Positions 25,890-36,311 of a stretch of 64,000 nucleotides of DNA are shown piece by piece. The DNA is from Musa acuminata AAA Group (taxonomy: Eukaryota; Streptophyta; Magnoliopsida; Zingiberales; Musaceae). Location: contig NC_088342.1 in the NCBI RefSeq assembly GCF_036884655.1, positions 29,498,501 to 29,562,500 of the forward strand. The letters run 5' to 3'. Position numbers and translations under genes: made by a program. Position 1 is the stretch's first letter. Every line of letters begins with the position of its first letter. The notes under the pieces are model-generated. The model was not told the origin of the DNA. It saw nothing but the letters and a program-made list of their open reading frames with translations, and made no database searches.

Positions 25890-27605
25890 TTTCTGAAAAT
25901 AAAGATGTAGCAGAAATGAATAACATGCAGATTTTGCAAGAAATAAACTATCAAGATATGGACTTCTATCTTAATATGCTCCCACTATTTTACTAACGAG
26001 TCACGCGACACCCTCAACACGTGAAACGGAAGTCTCCGGCAGACTTCTAGTGGGGATCAGGATCCAATCAGCGTCTTAGTGTAACCTCGAGGGACTCGAC
26101 CAATCACACTAAGCCTAAAAGGTAGGCAACTCTTGCCGATCACAACTCCTTGTGATTCCCGTCCTGTTCGGCCTCCGAATCACCATGGCCTCGAGGGACT
26201 CGACCAACCATGATGCTCGGTTAAGTCAACACCTTCGTTACAAGATGAGTCTGATTTGATGATATACCCTCGACGGACTCGACCAAGCATACCATGCCCT
26301 TAGGTCACCGGTGACATCTCTATGTCGTAAGCAAGATAGCGAATCGCGATATAGGTGAGTCTCGAGGGACTCGACCAACTCAACCTACACCGGGAATCAG
26401 TTCCTACTCATAACGATGGAAGGCCACGTGGGTCAATCTAATTGCCTCACGTTTACCGACTTAATATTATCGAGAGATGTTTCTATAATTTGGTCTCCTA
26501 ATATGACATGTCACACATATACATATTTAATATATATCTACATCGCATGCAAATATATATATACATATCTAGTATGTGTATAAGCAATCACATCAGATGA
26601 TCATGGACCACAACCTAATATGATTAGGCCCGAACCAGTAGGCCTAATCACTCACATCAAGATCTATGTGTGCAACGGTGCATCTCCATGCCCTGTGATC
26701 GTCCATCTCGTCCTCGTCGGTTCCGTCGACATCTTGATGCATCTCCATGCATCACGATCGTCCGTCTCGTGGGTCCCGCTATCGCATCCACGCTCCCGGT
26801 ACGCCTCCTCATGTGATTACAACTTAATCATAGGCACGCAGGCCCAACAATAAACGAGAAATATAATGGAGGTTCGCAGACCTCAATAATAATAATCACA
26901 AGTACACACATCACACGGTCCATGATCATCCGTCCACACATCATACATCACATGTATAAATAATCATCATCATGTAGAACTACTAGATAATAATAAAAAT
27001 AATAATCAACTAAACCTTTTAATTAATTAATATTTTTCTGAAATCAGGGACATGTAGGGAATTTCTCAATTCTTAAGGGTATTTTCGTAATTTGGACAAA
27101 AGATAGAAACTGGAATTTCTCAAATTCCGAGGGGCAAAACTATCTTTTGCCCAGAAAACCCTAATACCCTTTCCCCTTTTCGCTGTTATCGCCGCCGCCA
27201 CCCTGCCAGCGGCACGCCCGCTGGCGGCGATGCCGCTATTGGTGGGTGCCCCCTTCGGGCGCCGTTGCCTCCGCAGACGGTGCTATACCGCCGGGTCGTC
27301 GCCCCTATGGGGGGGTTTCGCCCGCGGGAGCTGCGGCGCCTCTGCCCGTGGGCTGCCAGCCCCGCCAGCAGCAAGCCTGCTGCAAACAGACCGCCGGTCG
27401 GCTGCTGCAGGCACAGCGCTTGCGCATGCGCCGGCGCTGTGCTGCCTGGCTACGGCTGCGGCTGCCGCTGCAGGTGGCTGCAGGCATGCAGATCGAGGGC
27501 AGCAACTGTTGCTGCCCTTCCTCGCTTTTGCGTCAACGATTTTAACGTCAATATTCTTCCTAAACACAACACACGCAGTTCAAAACCAATCATTCGCACG
27601 AACAA
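25890..27605 (-). other. Element B 5' leader (long untranslated region)
   Basis: About 1.7 kb between the PBS and gag. It holds four copies of a 19-bp motif (26085-26378), an AT-rich middle and a strikingly GC-rich block (about 27180-27540) with alternating GCC/GGC triplets. ORFs at 27186-27813 come from this GC-rich composition and are not supported as genes. Confidence 0.6.
26085..26378. repeat. Four dispersed copies of a 19-bp motif in the leader of element B
   Basis: The motif cctcgagggactcgaccaa occurs at 26085, 26189, 26268 (one change, gacgg) and 26360 (first bases differ), spaced 79-104 bp apart. It contains CTCGAG and a repeated CTCGA/ACTCGA half. Confidence 0.85.
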
Positions 27606-27621
27606 CCTGGCTCTGATACCA
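27606..27621 (-). promoter_or_regulatory. Element B primer-binding site (tRNA-iMet)
   Basis: On the minus strand TGGTATCAGAGCCAGG, one base after the right LTR. This is the standard Copia primer site complementary to the 3' end of initiator tRNA-Met. Confidence 0.85.
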
Positions 27622-27622
27622 C

Positions 27623-29115
27623 TGTCGGGAAATCATGGGGGGCGACATCATATGCGCAGCGGAAGAACAAGAAAACAAAAATCCCCGATTCCCAAAAAGA
27701 TGTTCGTCGTCGTGCGAAGATTGGTGCGCAAAAATCCGCAAAACACAAAACTGCGTATAGAGATTGTGTTACCTAGGGAGATCGTATATCCCTGTTTCCT
27801 TGCAGATCCTTAGGAGAGGGTGAAGGAGGTCAAGCGTCCTCCTCTCTAGCGGTGATCCACACAACAGGGTTGCGACGACGCTCCTCAAAACTCCAGGCCT
27901 ACTCTGAGGTGAAGAGGGAGAGGAGAATAGGAAAGGCAAGCAAAGACTCTAGCCTATGAGGTTGTGAATCCCTCCTATTTATAGAGATCCCGTGTCAAAC
28001 CCTAATGGGTCCTTCCCTAGTGGGTATTGGATCTGCATCCAATAAGACAAGGGCTCCGTCGGATATCTCATATCTGAACCTCTACTCATCGCAATGCCTA
28101 CCATATGTGTGTGACCCTCTAGGCCCAATATCGAGCTGGCCGTGAGTCATACCTATCAGAACTCCTTCTAACTCAATGAATTATTATCTCTGTAATAATT
28201 CACTCGACTCATCGACTACGGACGTACTAGGCCACTACGCTGTAGTCCCCAAACGATACAGGGGAATCCAATTCATTGGACCTGTCTGTCCTCAGTTACC
28301 ATGTACCTATAGTCCCTCATCCATCTAATATCCCAGAGACCGTATATCGAGCATGGTGCTGTCAGACCCATACGGTTTCTACTCAAGTCTCGCTCTAATC
28401 AGATTCACCCAGAGAACTCTTTCTCTCTCAACCTGAATGACCCTGGCCAGGGATTTGTCTGAGTAAGAACACATGGGATATTCCCCTCATGACACCGAGA
28501 GTGGATGATCCTCTGTCGACACTCAATAGCCCTCGTAAGGTCGACTACCACTCCCAATGACCAGCTGTACTAGATCTGGGATAGCCAAACCTATAAGTCT
28601 GGTATCAAAGAGTGGAGCACTCATACAGGACATCCTTGGTGTCTCAAGTCTAAGGACCAGATACACCACTAGGACTATGGAATCGCTGTCTGACAATAAG
28701 GCATCATCAACCATCCAGCATTCCGTAAGCTGATCAATCAGTGAACTCATTCTCCAATGAGCACCTGTACTGTATCCCTAGTGTCCCTACACGAGCAGCT
28801 ATGAGACCAGCTGCATCCATCATATGGACGGGTATACAGCACACCAGTCTATCCGGTTTTCACGATGTCCCTCTCGAGTAACCTATGACCGGGATTATTT
28901 AAGATATGTGTTTAAAGGTGAATCGATCTCATTATCGTGATCTCATCACGATCCGATTCCCATTGCATAAATCCAAGGACATCACAATATATATATGCAT
29001 TTATGCAATAGTTATAAAGTGATATACGCCAAAATATAATAAGCAAAAAGATTCTGTATCAAGTCACACGTGCCATCACTCACGTGATTGGCTTGCTGGG
29101 CACCTATGACTAGCA
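27623..29115 (-). repeat. Element B 5' LTR
   Basis: 1493 bp, ends TGTCGGGAAATC and GACTAGCA on the plus strand. It is the 5' LTR in element orientation. Scattered substitutions relative to the left LTR, no large indel. Confidence 0.9.
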
Positions 29116-29120
29116 TGTCT

Positions 29121-29472
29121 AAGTTCAGATCTTTCCGAATCTAAGCTTAGACGTAAACTGCGCTTAGATGCAAACTGTGTTTAGACGCAAACTGCGCTTA
29201 GACGCAATCTGCGCTTAGACGCAAACTGCGCTTAGATGCAAACTGCGCTTAGACGCAATCTGCATTTAGACGCAAACTGCGTAAACTGCGCTTATACGCA
29301 AACTGTGTTTGGACGTAAACTGCACTTAATCATAAGTAATCTTAGAATCAGCTTTTGCATCAAAATAGTTTTTTTCGAACGAACGCAGCTTTCGTTTTTA
29401 ATCGCTGAAAGATTTCCGCTGCACTAATTCACCCCCCCCCCCCCCCCCCCCTTAGTGCTCTCGATCCTAACA
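29121..29472 (+). repeat. Element A 5' LTR, fragment 3 (U5 side)
   Basis: Resumes exactly after the tgtct duplication (aagttcagatctttcc, as at 45658). It contains the 17-bp repeat array (about 29145-29310), a C tract (about 29432-29450) and the LTR end CTCTCGATCCTAACA at 29472. Confidence 0.85.
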
Positions 29473-29474
29473 AT

Positions 29475-29490
29475 TGGTATCAAAGCCCGG
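29475..29490 (+). promoter_or_regulatory. Element A primer-binding site (tRNA-iMet)
   Basis: TGGTATCAAAGCCCGG two bases after the 5' LTR, the typical Copia initiator-Met primer site. Confidence 0.85.
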
Positions 29491-29522
29491 TTAACTCTCA
29501 AACGGATTAAAACCCAAGAGAG

Positions 29523-30344
29523 ATGGCTTATGCCGGAAACCAAGAGGGCAATTCTATTACACGTCCACCCATGTTTAATGGGACGGACTACACCTATTGG
29601 AAGACCCGAATGAGGATCTTTCTTATTTCTATGGACGTTGAACTTTGGAATCTTGTCGAGAATGGTTTTTCAAAGTCTTCTCTTCCAATGATCGATTGGA
29701 ATAATTCGGAGAAGAAGGCTTTCGCTCTTAATGCAAAGGCTATGAATGCCTTATTTTGCGCACTTGATAAAAACGAGTTTAATCGTGTTTCGATTTGTGA
29801 AACTGCATTTGATATTTGGCACACACTCAAAGTGACTCATGAAGGCACAAGTAGAGTGAAAGAGTCAAAAATCAATCTTTTGTTACACTCTTTCGAACTT
29901 TTTCGGATGAAACCGAGTGAGACTATTGGCAACATGTTTACCCGTTTCACGGATGTTGTCAACGGTCTAAAAGGACTCGGAAAAAGTTTTTCGGATTTTG
30001 AGCTCGTAAATAAGATTCTAAGATCCCTTCCTAAGAGTTGGGATCCTAAAGTCACTGCTATTTAAGAGGCAAAAGATCTAAACAACTTCCCTCTTGAAGA
30101 ACTAATTGGGTCATTAATGACCTACGAGATGACTAGCAAAGCTCATGAAGAGCAAGAAGACATCCTTCCAAAGAATAGGAAGGATATGGCACTTAGAACT
30201 TTGGAAGATCACTTGAAAAAAAACTCAAGTGATGAGGACTGTGATGATGACTTGGCACTTCTAACAAGAAAATTTAAAAAATTCATTAAAAGAAACAAGT
30301 TTAAGAATGACACTAAAAGTAAACTTGAACCCAAGAAAGACCAA
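29523..30344 (+). pseudogene. Element A gag, N-terminal part
   Basis: Starts MAYAGNQEGNSITRPPMF and follows the gag of element C closely (GTDYTYWKTRMRIFL, then ALDKNEFNRVS, then LRSLPKSWDPKVTAI). A TAA at 30063-30065 replaces the Gln codon that element C has after VTAI. The frame then continues open (SLMTYEM, then KNRKDMAL) up to KDQV, where element C is inserted. The protein continues at 40092. Gag here is inactive because of the stop and the insertion. Confidence 0.85.
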
Positions 30345-30349
30345 GTTAT

Positions 30350-32490
30350 TGTTAGGATCGAGAGCACTAAGAGGGGGGGGTGAATTAGTGCAGCGGAAAT
30401 CTTACAGCGATTAAAAACAAACAGCTGCGTTCGTTCAAAAACTGTTATGATGCAGAAGCAAATTCTCAGTTTGTATCTAAGTGCAGTTTGCGTCTAAGCG
30501 CAGATTGCGTTTAAGCGTAGTTTTGCGTCTAAGCGCAGATTTACGTCTAAACGTAGTTTTACGTCTAGACGCAGATTTACGTCTAAACTTTGAAACTTGT
30601 TTGTATACTCGCAGAAGGCAGTATGTAGTTGGAATCAAGACGTAAACGTGAACTGAGATCTGATGATTGAGCAAGGAAAGCCGATTTACGTCTGAATGCA
30701 GTTTTACGTCTAAATGCTGAAACTCGTTCGTAAAATCGTAGAGGAAAGTTTCCAGTTATCAATAAGATCAAAATGTAAGTATAAACTGTAAAGAAGCTCG
30801 TTTGTAAAAGTACGGAAGACAGTTCTGCAGAATCAAACGTAAACGTAAACAGTAACGTATGAAAATACGAATTTACGTCTGAATGCAGATTCGGAAGAAC
30901 AGCACTTAGAACTTGTTCGTGAAAGCGCAGAGAGCAGTAGTAATGAGGGAGGTTTGCAGTAATGATAAAGTGCTCGAAAATAAACGCAAACCAGAGATTT
31001 AGAGTGGTTCGGTCAGCCTTGACCTACTCCACTTTTGGCTTCCTCCACCGACGAGGTTGCCGACGTCCACTAGGTGCCTTCCTTCAATGGGCGAAGGCTA
31101 ACTGCCCTTTTACAGTTTCTCTCCTTTTGACAGGCTCAGGAGACAACCTTTACAGATCCTTTCTCTCCTCTCTTTACAACTCAAAACTTGAAGAACAGAA
31201 GGAGGAGAACTTTAGGACTTTACACAAATTTGAGCTCTTAGAATCACTGAAAAGATCAAGAATTCGGTGTGGATCTGTATCTTTTCAGTGCTGAATGGGT
31301 GGGGTATTTATAGGCCCCAACCCAATTCAAACTTCGAGCTCAAAACGATCAAATCGATCAAATCCCAGAATTCTGGGATCAGGCGGTTGCACCTCTTGAC
31401 TGGAGAGGTGGCACCGCCTGGCAGAGCTCGAAGACTGAGCTCAGGCGATTGCCTTTCTCTGCCAGAGCTCGAAGACTGAGCTCGATGGTCGCATCACCTG
31501 GCAGAGCTCGAAGACTGAGCTTGGTGGTTGCATCACCTGGCAGAGCTCGAAACTGAGCTTGGTGGTTGCATCACCTGGCAGAGCTCCAAACTGAGCTCAG
31601 GCTGATGCACCTCTCTGCCAGAGCTCGAAGACTGAGCTTGGTGATTGCATCACCTGGCAGTGCTCGAGACTGAGCTCAGGCTGATGCACCTCTCTGCCAG
31701 AGCTCGAAGACTGAGCTCGGTGGTTGCATCGCCTGGCAGAGCTCGAAACTTGAGCTCTGGCGGTGCTACCTCTTGGCAGAGGAGGTTGCACCGCCCAGTC
31801 TAGCTCGAAGACTGAGCTCTGGGCGGTTGCACCTCTCGGCTGGAGCGGTTGCACCTCCCAGCCTCACAGCCCAGGCGGTTGCACCTCCTGGCTGGGGCGG
31901 TTGCACCTCCCAACCCCACAGCCCAGGCGGTTGCACCTCCTGGCTGGGGCGGTTGCACCTCCTGGTGCAATCAGGGTCCGAATGGTTCACTCCATTCGGC
32001 CCAATTCGAATCTTTTCAGGGGCCCAATTGCCCCAAGATTAAGCTAATGGGATCACCTCCCATTTTCATGCTTAATCATCATGCTAACTACGATTAACTC
32101 TAAGACAACTTCTGCAGCTTTGCTCCGATGCGTCAATCGCTTCTTCCGGCGAGTTTCCGGCCAACTTCCGTCGATCAACCGATAACCCTCGGTGATCCTT
32201 CTGCGGACATCCGGCATACTCCTGGACTTTGCGACGATCCACTTGGCGAGTTCCGACGAGCTTCGCTTGGCAAGCTTCTGGACTACTCGGATCTGTTCTC
32301 GCTGAACCTCCGACGACCGTCCGAACTTCCGTCGAACTCTCGAACTCCCAACGTGATCATGATCTTGACTCCGGCGCAATACCTGCTGCTTGTCTTACTC
32401 TCATCGTAGTTAATCCTGCACACTTATCTCAACACATAGATTAGATAACAAATGACAATTGACTTCATCATCAAAATCCGAGATTCAACA
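30350..32490 (-). repeat. Element C 3' LTR
   Basis: 2141 bp, TGTTAGGATCG..GAGATTCAACA on the plus strand. It holds a U5 array of short TTTACGTCTAAACGCAG-like units (about 30480-30700), a TATA box (31305-31312), a large GC-rich minisatellite (about 31380-31970) built from GAGCTCGAAGACTGAGCT and GGCGGTTGCACCTCC units, and a U3 tail. ORFs inside are shadows of these repeats. Confidence 0.92.
31380..31970. repeat. GC-rich minisatellite in the LTR of element C
   Basis: About ten irregular copies of a 55-65-bp unit (ctgccagagctcgaagactg followed by agctcggtggttgcat), then several copies of a shorter ggcggttgcacctcctggct unit. The matching block is at 38976-39566 in the other LTR. The LTR of element A has only a few such units, which largely explains why the LTR of C is 300 bp longer. 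Confidence 0.8.
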
Positions 32491-33260
32491 ATCTCCCCCT
32501 TTTTGATGATGACAATCAATTGATAAAGGAGTTGTCCTCAACTCCCCCTATCTATATGCCATAGTTGAGATAAGTCAACCTTGAATTCAAGACCTAAGAA
32601 TTCAAGTGACGTATTGATAAGTTAACCTTATCAATGCTCTCATCATGATACCCATCATGATGTATCTCTTCAAGAATGATGTCAAGGCATGACATACATC
32701 ATCAGGTTTGTATGATAGTGTTTGTAACTATTCATCATGTAATAATTTAATGCTGCGAAGGACTTTTTACATGATGCACACATTTGAGATTTCCTAGCAA
32801 GTTTGCATTATCTTCACAATATAGAATATTAAATCAAGATATGATGCAAACTATAGCACATGTTCACATATCTCTTGGTGATGCAAGGATGGCATAACAT
32901 TGTTTATAGCATCACTCAAGTATTTGCAATTACATAGACATGATTATGGCAGTTCAGCTATGACATAGTGTTTATCAATTCATATGTTTCTCCCCCTTTG
33001 TCATCAACAAAAAGCATGATAGCATTATCAAGCATATAATGGAAGTCATGACACATATAACTCTTTATTGTTTGTTGCTTGACGGAGGAAAGTCATTTTT
33101 CAAAGAGTTTTCAAGGTGTACAGGAACATCCCACCGAAAAATGAACTTCTTACATGCATTTGGTTAAAAATATTTGTCACATAATTTGCAATATGTTATT
33201 TGATCAAGCGTTGTCAAGGCATGTAATAGTAATAACATCCGAAGGATAATTTTAACTAGT
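32491..33260 (-). other. Element C 3' non-coding region with two polypurine tracts
   Basis: The 770 bp between the pol stop and the 3' LTR has no ORF. On the minus strand AAAAAGGGGGAGAT abuts the LTR, and a second tract (ACAAAGGGGGAGAAAC, about 32991-33006) lies 500 bp before it. Repeated polypurine tracts are a known Sirevirus signature. Confidence 0.7.
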
Positions 33261-36248
33261 TTAAGTATTCGGACACATCAACATTCCTAATTCTCTTCTT
33301 ATGTAATCAAATTGTTCTTCACATAGGGGTTTTGTGAAGATATCAGCCAGTTGATGTTTGGTATCAATAAACTCTATGGTTACATCATGATTAGTGACAT
33401 GATCTCGTATAAAGTGATGTCTAATATCAATATGTTTTGTTCTTGAGTGTTGTATAGGATTCTTGGTTAAGCATATCGCACTTGTGTTATCACATTTAAT
33501 TGGAATATTTTTGAGATGAACTTTATAATCTTCTAAGGTATTTTTCATCCATACAACTTGTGCACAGCATGCACTTGCTGCAATATATTCAGCTTCGGTT
33601 GTTGATAGTGCAACTGAGTTTTGTTTCTTTGATGACCAGGAAACAAGGGCATGTCCTAAAAATTGACATGATCCTGATGTGCTTTTTCTATCTAATCTAC
33701 ACCCAGCAAAGTCAGCATCAGCATAAGCAATTAACTCAAAATTTTCTGATTTTGGGTACCATAATCCTAGATTTGTGGTACCATTAAGATATCTAAATAT
33801 TCTTTTAACTGCTTTGAGATGAGACATCTTAGGGTTTGATTGAAATCTAGCACAAAGTCCTACACTGAACATGATGTCTGGTCTGGTTGCAGTGAGGTAC
33901 AGTAAACTTCCTATCATACCCCTATAAGTTTTTTTATCAAAGCTTTCTCCACTTTCATCAATTTCTAATTTAGTGGAGGTGCTCATAGGAGTGTTACTGG
34001 CCTTTGAGTTGTTCATGTTGAACCTTTTTAATAAATTCATGGCATATTTAGTTTGGCTAATAAAGATGCCATTGCTTAGTTGTTTGATTTGTAAACCTAA
34101 GAAGAATGTTAATTCTCCCATTAGGCTCATTTCGAATTCAAGACTCATAGTTTTAGCAAAAGATTCACAAAGAGATTCATTTGTAGAGCCAAAGATGATA
34201 TCATCAACATAAATTTGAACAATGAGAAAATTATTTTCAAAGTTCTTGATAAATAATGTAGTATCAACCTTGCCTTTTATGAAATTATTTTCAATGAGAA
34301 AAGTACTAAGTCTCTCATACCAAGCCCTTGGGGCTTGTTTTAAACCATAGAGAGCTTTAGTTAATCTAAACACATGATTAGGGTGGCCATTATTTTCAAA
34401 TCCAGGAGGTTGTTCAACATAAACTTCTTCGGAAATGAAACCATTTAGAAAAGCGCTTTTAACATCCATTTGAAATAACTTAAAATTATTACAACTAGCG
34501 TAGGCAAGGAGCATCCTTATGGCTTCTAATCGAGCCACAGGTGCGAAGGTTTCTTCGTAATCGATACCTTCTTCTTGGTTGAAACCTTTGGCCACTAATC
34601 TAGCCTTGTTTCTAACCACGATACCATTTTCATCTTGCTTGTTTCTAAAGACCCATTTAGTATCAATAACTAAATGGTCATTTGGCCTAGGAACAAGCGT
34701 CCATACCTCATTTCTCTCAAATTGATTTAATTCATCTTGCATTGCGATAATCCATGAATCATCTTTCATGGCTTCATCAACACATTTGGGTTCAATTTGG
34801 GAGAGAAAGGCGGCGTTGGCACAAAAGTTTTTAAAAGAAGATCGTGTTTGAACCCCCTTTGATGTGTCTCCTAGGATTAGCTCCTTAGGATGAGCTTCTA
34901 CATATTTCCAATCCTTGGGTAAGGATGTTTTGGAAGTAGATGCATCCAAGTTGCTAGTTGGAGACGGGGTTTCGTTCAAATTCAAGGAATCAAAATTAAC
35001 ATCATCATCAAGATCATTTTTCTTAATTTCTGAAATCTCATTGAAAACAACATGGATGGATTCTTCAATAATTAAGGTTCTTTTATTGAAGATGCGAAAA
35101 GCTTTAGAAACTGAAGAATAACCAAGAAAGATTCCTTCATCAGATTTAGCATCGAATTTTCCTAAGTTATCCTTTTCATTCAAGATAAAACACTTACACC
35201 CAAAGACTTTAAAATATGAAACATTGGGTTTTTTGTTATTCCATAACTCATAAGGAGTTTTGGTGAGCAAGGGTCTTACTAGGACTCTATTTAAAATATA
35301 GCATGCAGTGTTTACAGCTTCGGCCCAAAAATATTTGGGTAGGTTATGTTCATTCAACATGGTTCTTGCCATTTCTTGTAAATTTCGATTTTTTCTTTCT
35401 ACTACCCCATTTTGTTGAGGATTTCTTGGAGTAGAAAAATTATGGTTGTATCCGTTGAGTTCACAGAATTCTTGGAAGTCATGGTTTTGAAATTCTCCAC
35501 CATGATCACTTCTAATTGACGAAATCATAGATCCCTTCTCATTTTGAACAAGTTTACAAAACTTGGTAAAATGTCTAAAGCATTCATTTTTCTGTTTTAA
35601 AAAGTAGGTCCATGTATATCTGCTATAGTCATCAATAATGACAAAGGCGTATTTGCTACCTCCTAGACTCGATATAGAGATTGGTCCGAACAAGTCCATA
35701 TGGATCAGTTGTAAGGGCCTAGAGGTACTTATTTGATTCTTAGCTTTGAAGCTACCCTTAATTTGCTTACCTAATTGGCAAGCATCACATACATTATCTT
35801 TGATGAATTTGATATGAGGAATCCCTCTTACAAGTTCTCTAGATGATACTTGAGTGATTAGTTTCATGCTTGCATGACCTAATCTTCTATGCCATAGCCA
35901 AGCATCCTCTTTCATAACGGCAAAGCACATTTCATCACATAAGTCATTGATGTCAATAGTGTATACGTTGTTTTGTTTTAATGCAATCATAGATATATTT
36001 TTGTGTGGTTTTTCAATGATGCAAGCATTAGATTCAAATCTTATAATATATCCTTTATCACATAATTGACTAATGCTCAAGAGGTTATGTTTTAAACCAT
36101 CAACTAGTAAAACATTTTCAATAGAGAGGTTGGATTTGTTACCTATGGTTCCTTTGCCAATGATTTTACCCTTGTTGTTGTCTCCGAAGGTGACATATCC
36201 TTCGTCTATGCTAGTGAGCTTAGAGAATTGAGATGGATCTCCGGTCAT
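33261..36248 (-). CDS. Element C pol (protease C-part, integrase, RT, RNase H), about 995 codons
   Basis: Domains in order: the protease active site [11 protein letters not shown] lies just upstream in the same frame. Then gag-pre-integrase with the zinc-binding [19 protein letters not shown], and integrase DDE with [20 protein letters not shown] and [11 protein letters not shown] follows from [11 protein letters not shown] through [11 protein letters not shown] and the catalytic [11 protein letters not shown]. RNase H has [17 protein letters not shown] and [18 protein letters not shown]. It ends GMLMCPNT. No stop or frameshift is seen. The displayed start is only the first Met after the gag stop; translation must come through the UAG at 36314-36312, since gag and pol are in the same frame. 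Confidence 0.92.
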   Translation of the reverse strand: MTGDPSQFSKLTSIDEGYVTFGDNNKGKIIGKGTIGNKSNLSIENVLLVDGLKHNLLSISQLCDKGYIIRFESNACIIEKPHKNISMIALKQNNVYTIDINDLCDEMCFAVMKEDAWLWHRRLGHASMKLITQVSSRELVRGIPHIKFIKDNVCDACQLGKQIKGSFKAKNQISTSRPLQLIHMDLFGPISISSLGGSKYAFVIIDDYSRYTWTYFLKQKNECFRHFTKFCKLVQNEKGSMISSIRSDHGGEFQNHDFQEFCELNGYNHNFSTPRNPQQNGVVERKNRNLQEMARTMLNEHNLPKYFWAEAVNTACYILNRVLVRPLLTKTPYELWNNKKPNVSYFKVFGCKCFILNEKDNLGKFDAKSDEGIFLGYSSVSKAFRIFNKRTLIIEESIHVVFNEISEIKKNDLDDDVNFDSLNLNETPSPTSNLDASTSKTSLPKDWKYVEAHPKELILGDTSKGVQTRSSFKNFCANAAFLSQIEPKCVDEAMKDDSWIIAMQDELNQFERNEVWTLVPRPNDHLVIDTKWVFRNKQDENGIVVRNKARLVAKGFNQEEGIDYEETFAPVARLEAIRMLLAYASCNNFKLFQMDVKSAFLNGFISEEVYVEQPPGFENNGHPNHVFRLTKALYGLKQAPRAWYERLSTFLIENNFIKGKVDTTLFIKNFENNFLIVQIYVDDIIFGSTNESLCESFAKTMSLEFEMSLMGELTFFLGLQIKQLSNGIFISQTKYAMNLLKRFNMNNSKASNTPMSTSTKLEIDESGESFDKKTYRGMIGSLLYLTATRPDIMFSVGLCARFQSNPKMSHLKAVKRIFRYLNGTTNLGLWYPKSENFELIAYADADFAGCRLDRKSTSGSCQFLGHALVSWSSKKQNSVALSTTEAEYIAASACCAQVVWMKNTLEDYKVHLKNIPIKCDNTSAICLTKNPIQHSRTKHIDIRHHFIRDHVTNHDVTIEFIDTKHQLADIFTKPLCEEQFDYIRRELGMLMCPNT

Positions 36249-36311
36249 ATGCCTTGAGCATCCACTATCAAGATACCATTTCTTGCTCCTAGCTTGCGAT
36301 TGTTTAGTTTT

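Larger units (their letters stand above)
20504..29115 (-). mobile_element. Copia element B, complete but mutated, inserted in the 5' LTR of element A
   Basis: Two 1493-bp LTRs (20504-21996 and 27623-29115) flank one minus-strand gag-pol. The ends are TGTTGGGAAATC..GACTAGCA and the target duplication tgtct is perfect (20499-20503 and 29116-29120). A PBS complementary to initiator tRNA-Met lies next to the right LTR, and a polypurine tract (AAGTGGGAGAT on the minus strand) next to the left LTR. I count about two dozen differences between the LTRs in the first 660 bases, so B is older than C. Gag and pol carry two stop-forming substitutions and two frameshifts; inactive. Confidence 0.9.

Noticed and set aside
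26085..26378. CRISPR-like spaced repeats
   Set aside because: Plant nuclear retrotransposon leader, only four imperfect copies with uneven spacing; no cas genes.
27186..27813. Several overlapping Ala/Arg/Cys-rich frames on both strands
   Set aside because: They arise from the GC-rich leader and the LTR of element B; no domain, and no frame is favoured.
31597..32444. Pro/Gly/Ala-rich frames (and their copies at 39193-40040, 16245-16962, 19623-19893, 44217-45067)
   Set aside because: Shadows of the GC-rich minisatellite and U3 of Sirevirus LTRs, open on several frames and strands at once.
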